A stretch of DNA of 46,070 nt, from the NCBI GenBank assembly GCA_964422145.1, contig CAYQZV010000017.1, forward strand, positions 1-46,070. Reading direction: 5' to 3'. The notes beneath the pieces are model-generated. The model saw nothing but the letters and a program-made list of their open reading frames with translations, did no database searches and was not told where the DNA came from. Positions within the stretch are counted from its first letter, which is position 1. Each line of letters begins with the position of its first letter. A program made the translations under genes and the position numbers. The DNA is from JACNKV01 sp964422145. Lineage in GTDB: Bacteria; Fidelibacterota; Marinisomatia; Marinisomatales; JACNKV01. This document shows positions 44,830 to 46,070 of this stretch, piece after piece.

Positions 44830-45723
44830 ATGAAAGCCATTATTCCGGTTGCGGGATTGGGTACACGCCTTCTCCCGCATACCAAAAAGATTCAAAAGTC
44901 ATTACTTCCGATTGCCGGGAAACCTACGCTGGATTATATCGTTGATCCTCTATTAGAAAACGGCATTAAAGATATCACATTTATCATTGGTCATTTAGGG
45001 CATCAAATCGTCGAGTATATGAAGAAGTATGACGGGAACTTCTGCTTTGTAGAACAGAAAGAACAGCTGGGATTAGGGCATGCGATTTTGCAAGGATTAG
45101 ATGATTCTGATACTCCGTTTATCGTTCAACTGGGAGATACACTTTTTCAAACGGATTTCTCAAAATTCTGTCATCCGAGTAAGAATCATATCGCTGTAAT
45201 GGAAGTTGATGATCCCAGTCGATTTGGAATTGTAGAAACCGATGGAGATCGTATAATTGCTCTTCATGAGAAGCCCAAACATCCGCCGACAAATTTGGCT
45301 ATTTCCGGTCTGTATGCATTTACAAGTGAACGTGAGTTGAAATCAGCAATCGAATATATTATTGAACATGATATTCGGACCAATGGTGAGTATCAGCTTA
45401 CCGATGCCATGTCGGTTATGTCGAAAAGAGGGCTTACATTTGAGATTCGAAAAGAAGCCTATTTTGATACAGGAGTTCCAAGCACCTTTCTTGATACGAA
45501 TCAAAGGTTGTTGAAATCATCTCACTCTGAATATCCCGGGACAAAGATAATAGAACCGGTATTTGTCGGAGAGAACTGTCAAATTGAAAATTCTACTCTG
45601 GGTCCCTATGTAACCATCATGAATGATTGCACCATTAAGAATTGTCGTTTGACCAATTCAATTGTGATTGATGGTTCTAAACTGACAGATCAAAATATTT
45701 CTTCATCTATTATTGGAGAATGA
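44830..45723 (+). CDS. Sugar-1-phosphate nucleotidyltransferase
   Basis: The 297-residue product has the nucleotidyltransferase signature AGLGTRLLPHTKKIQKSLLPIAGKP at the N-terminus (G-x-G-T-R-x-x-P...K). VQLGDTLF is the metal-binding Asp motif, GLYAFT and EYQLTDAM follow, and a partial left-handed beta-helix (IEPVFVGENCQIENSTLGPYVTI, NCRLTNSIVIDG) forms the tail. It would form an NDP-sugar (dTDP- or UDP-glucose type) for polysaccharides; the exact nucleotide is uncertain. It is followed by a terminator. Confidence 0.88.
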   Translation: MKAIIPVAGLGTRLLPHTKKIQKSLLPIAGKPTLDYIVDPLLENGIKDITFIIGHLGHQIVEYMKKYDGNFCFVEQKEQLGLGHAILQGLDDSDTPFIVQLGDTLFQTDFSKFCHPSKNHIAVMEVDDPSRFGIVETDGDRIIALHEKPKHPPTNLAISGLYAFTSERELKSAIEYIIEHDIRTNGEYQLTDAMSVMSKRGLTFEIRKEAYFDTGVPSTFLDTNQRLLKSSHSEYPGTKIIEPVFVGENCQIENSTLGPYVTIMNDCTIKNCRLTNSIVIDGSKLTDQNISSSIIGE

Positions 45724-45756
45724 AGAGGAGGAAGTCAATAATTCCCGACTCATACG

Positions 45757-45805
45757 TTCTCTGAGAATTTGTTATTTTAGGTTTTTTGATTCTCGACAAG
45801 AGAAT
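45757..45805. repeat. Two TTCTC/GAGAA dyads
   Basis: TTCTC-T-GAGAA (45757-45767) and ATTCTC-GACAA-GAGAAT (45789-45805) are two imperfectly related inverted repeats sharing the TTCTC/GAGAA half-site, 21 bases apart, downstream of the nucleotidyltransferase gene. They may be RNA hairpins or paired regulator sites. Confidence 0.35.
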
Positions 45806-45843
45806 ACAGTTTGAAATAAAACAAATTAAAAAGATAAAAGACT

Positions 45844-45873
45844 AAAGCCCGGTTCAGATGGATCGGGCTTTTT
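45844..45873 (+). terminator. Intrinsic terminator after the nucleotidyltransferase gene
   Basis: AAAGCCCG pairs with CGGGCTTT, and the stem can extend inward through two G-T wobbles to a four-base loop (AGAT, 45856-45859). A T-run ends at 45873. It separates the upstream housekeeping run from the next gene. Confidence 0.85.
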
Positions 45874-45888
45874 ATCTTCTATATTTTT

Positions 45889-45900
45889 TCACATATGTGA
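45889..45900. promoter_or_regulatory. TCACATATGTGA perfect 12-bp palindrome
   Basis: A perfect palindrome in the gap upstream of the truncated last gene, about 100 bases before its ATG. The orientation (TCACA then TGTGA) is the reverse of a CRP site, so no regulator is assigned. Confidence 0.3.
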
Positions 45901-45998
45901 CCTGGAGCAATAGGCTTTAATAATCTTCTGTTTTATATTATAGTAATTAATTTGCTAAAATAATAGAGGTTAAATCTAACAATTATTAGGAGGAGTTT

Positions 45999-46070
45999 AT
46001 GAAACATAGTCGGGAGAAAGTTATGTCCGTAATTTTCTGTAATTTCAAAAAAGGGGTCACAGTTTTCTCT
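45999..46070 (+). CDS. 5' end of a gene cut by the window edge, unknown
   Basis: An ATG at 45999 preceded by a strong AGGAGG-like ribosome-binding site (45989-45994) opens a frame of 24 codons up to the window end (MKHSREKVMSVIFCNFKKG then VTVFS). A basic start followed by a moderately hydrophobic stretch is all that can be seen. It lies after a terminator, so it begins its own transcription unit. No function can be given. Confidence 0.5.
   Translation, partial: MKHSREKVMSVIFCNFKKGVTVFS

Noticed and set aside
1..46070. CRISPR arrays, rRNA or tRNA genes, insertion sequences
   Set aside because: No regularly spaced repeats, no conserved rRNA stretches, no cloverleaf-like intergenic sequence and no transposase frames were seen; gaps are short and mostly explained by promoters and terminators.

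Overview
The window looks like a piece of a bacterial chromosome from the Fibrobacteres-Chlorobi-Bacteroidetes side of the tree. My best guess is Candidatus Marinimicrobia (SAR406/Neomarinimicrobiota) or a close relative; this is inference, since no rRNA gene is present. Signs pointing that way are secreted proteins with C-terminal FlgD/type-A-sorting-like tails, 'GWNxIS' repeat modules, a periplasmic DUF5683-type protein, frequent TTG starts, and promoters of the form TTG-N20/21-TAnnTT that resemble the Bacteroidota -33/-7 promoter. Almost every base is coding. No gap exceeds 300 bases, and I see no rRNA, tRNA, CRISPR array or insertion sequence.

Layout. (1) 1-8372 is an envelope/secretome region: the tail of a secreted protein, a peptidylarginine-deiminase-like secreted enzyme, a beta-helix protein broken by an in-frame TGA, a small membrane protein, a glutaredoxin, a minus-strand group (secreted metalloprotease, a 42-residue membrane peptide, an AMIN-like protein), and an outer-membrane-like protein with calcium-type repeats. 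(2) 8417-17327 is a tightly spaced plus-strand run: alaS, PPC/DUF296 protein, RidA, DUF5683 protein, Na+-dependent neurotransmitter-type transporter, an unknown membrane protein, and an exonuclease-DinG helicase. (3) guaB converges on rpsT through a bidirectional terminator; tdh-kbl (threonine to glycine) lie upstream of rpsT on the minus strand. (4) 21813-31725 is one long plus-strand unit: parA, parB, M23 peptidase, bactofilin, atpZ/atpI-like genes and the complete F1Fo ATP synthase set (atpB E F H A G D C), closed by a strong terminator. (5) aspS is followed by a convergent 1533-residue protein joining an acyl-CoA-ligase-like domain, a helical-repeat-like middle, a possible degenerate kinase-like segment and a GNAT-like C-terminus. 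(6) Divergent from it is a housekeeping run: ileS (altered signature motifs), dksA/traR-like, lspA, rluD-like, xerC/D-like, hpf/raiA-like, a sugar nucleotidyltransferase, a terminator, and the start of a gene cut by the window edge.

The most interesting items are the ligase/GNAT fusion with a 20-bp perfect inverted repeat upstream, the recurrent TTG-N20/21-TAnnTT promoter grammar (seven instances at transcription-unit starts), the interrupted beta-helix gene, the GVHH/MHKSW isoleucyl-tRNA synthetase, and the DinG that has both an exonuclease domain and an intact four-cysteine iron-sulfur pattern.
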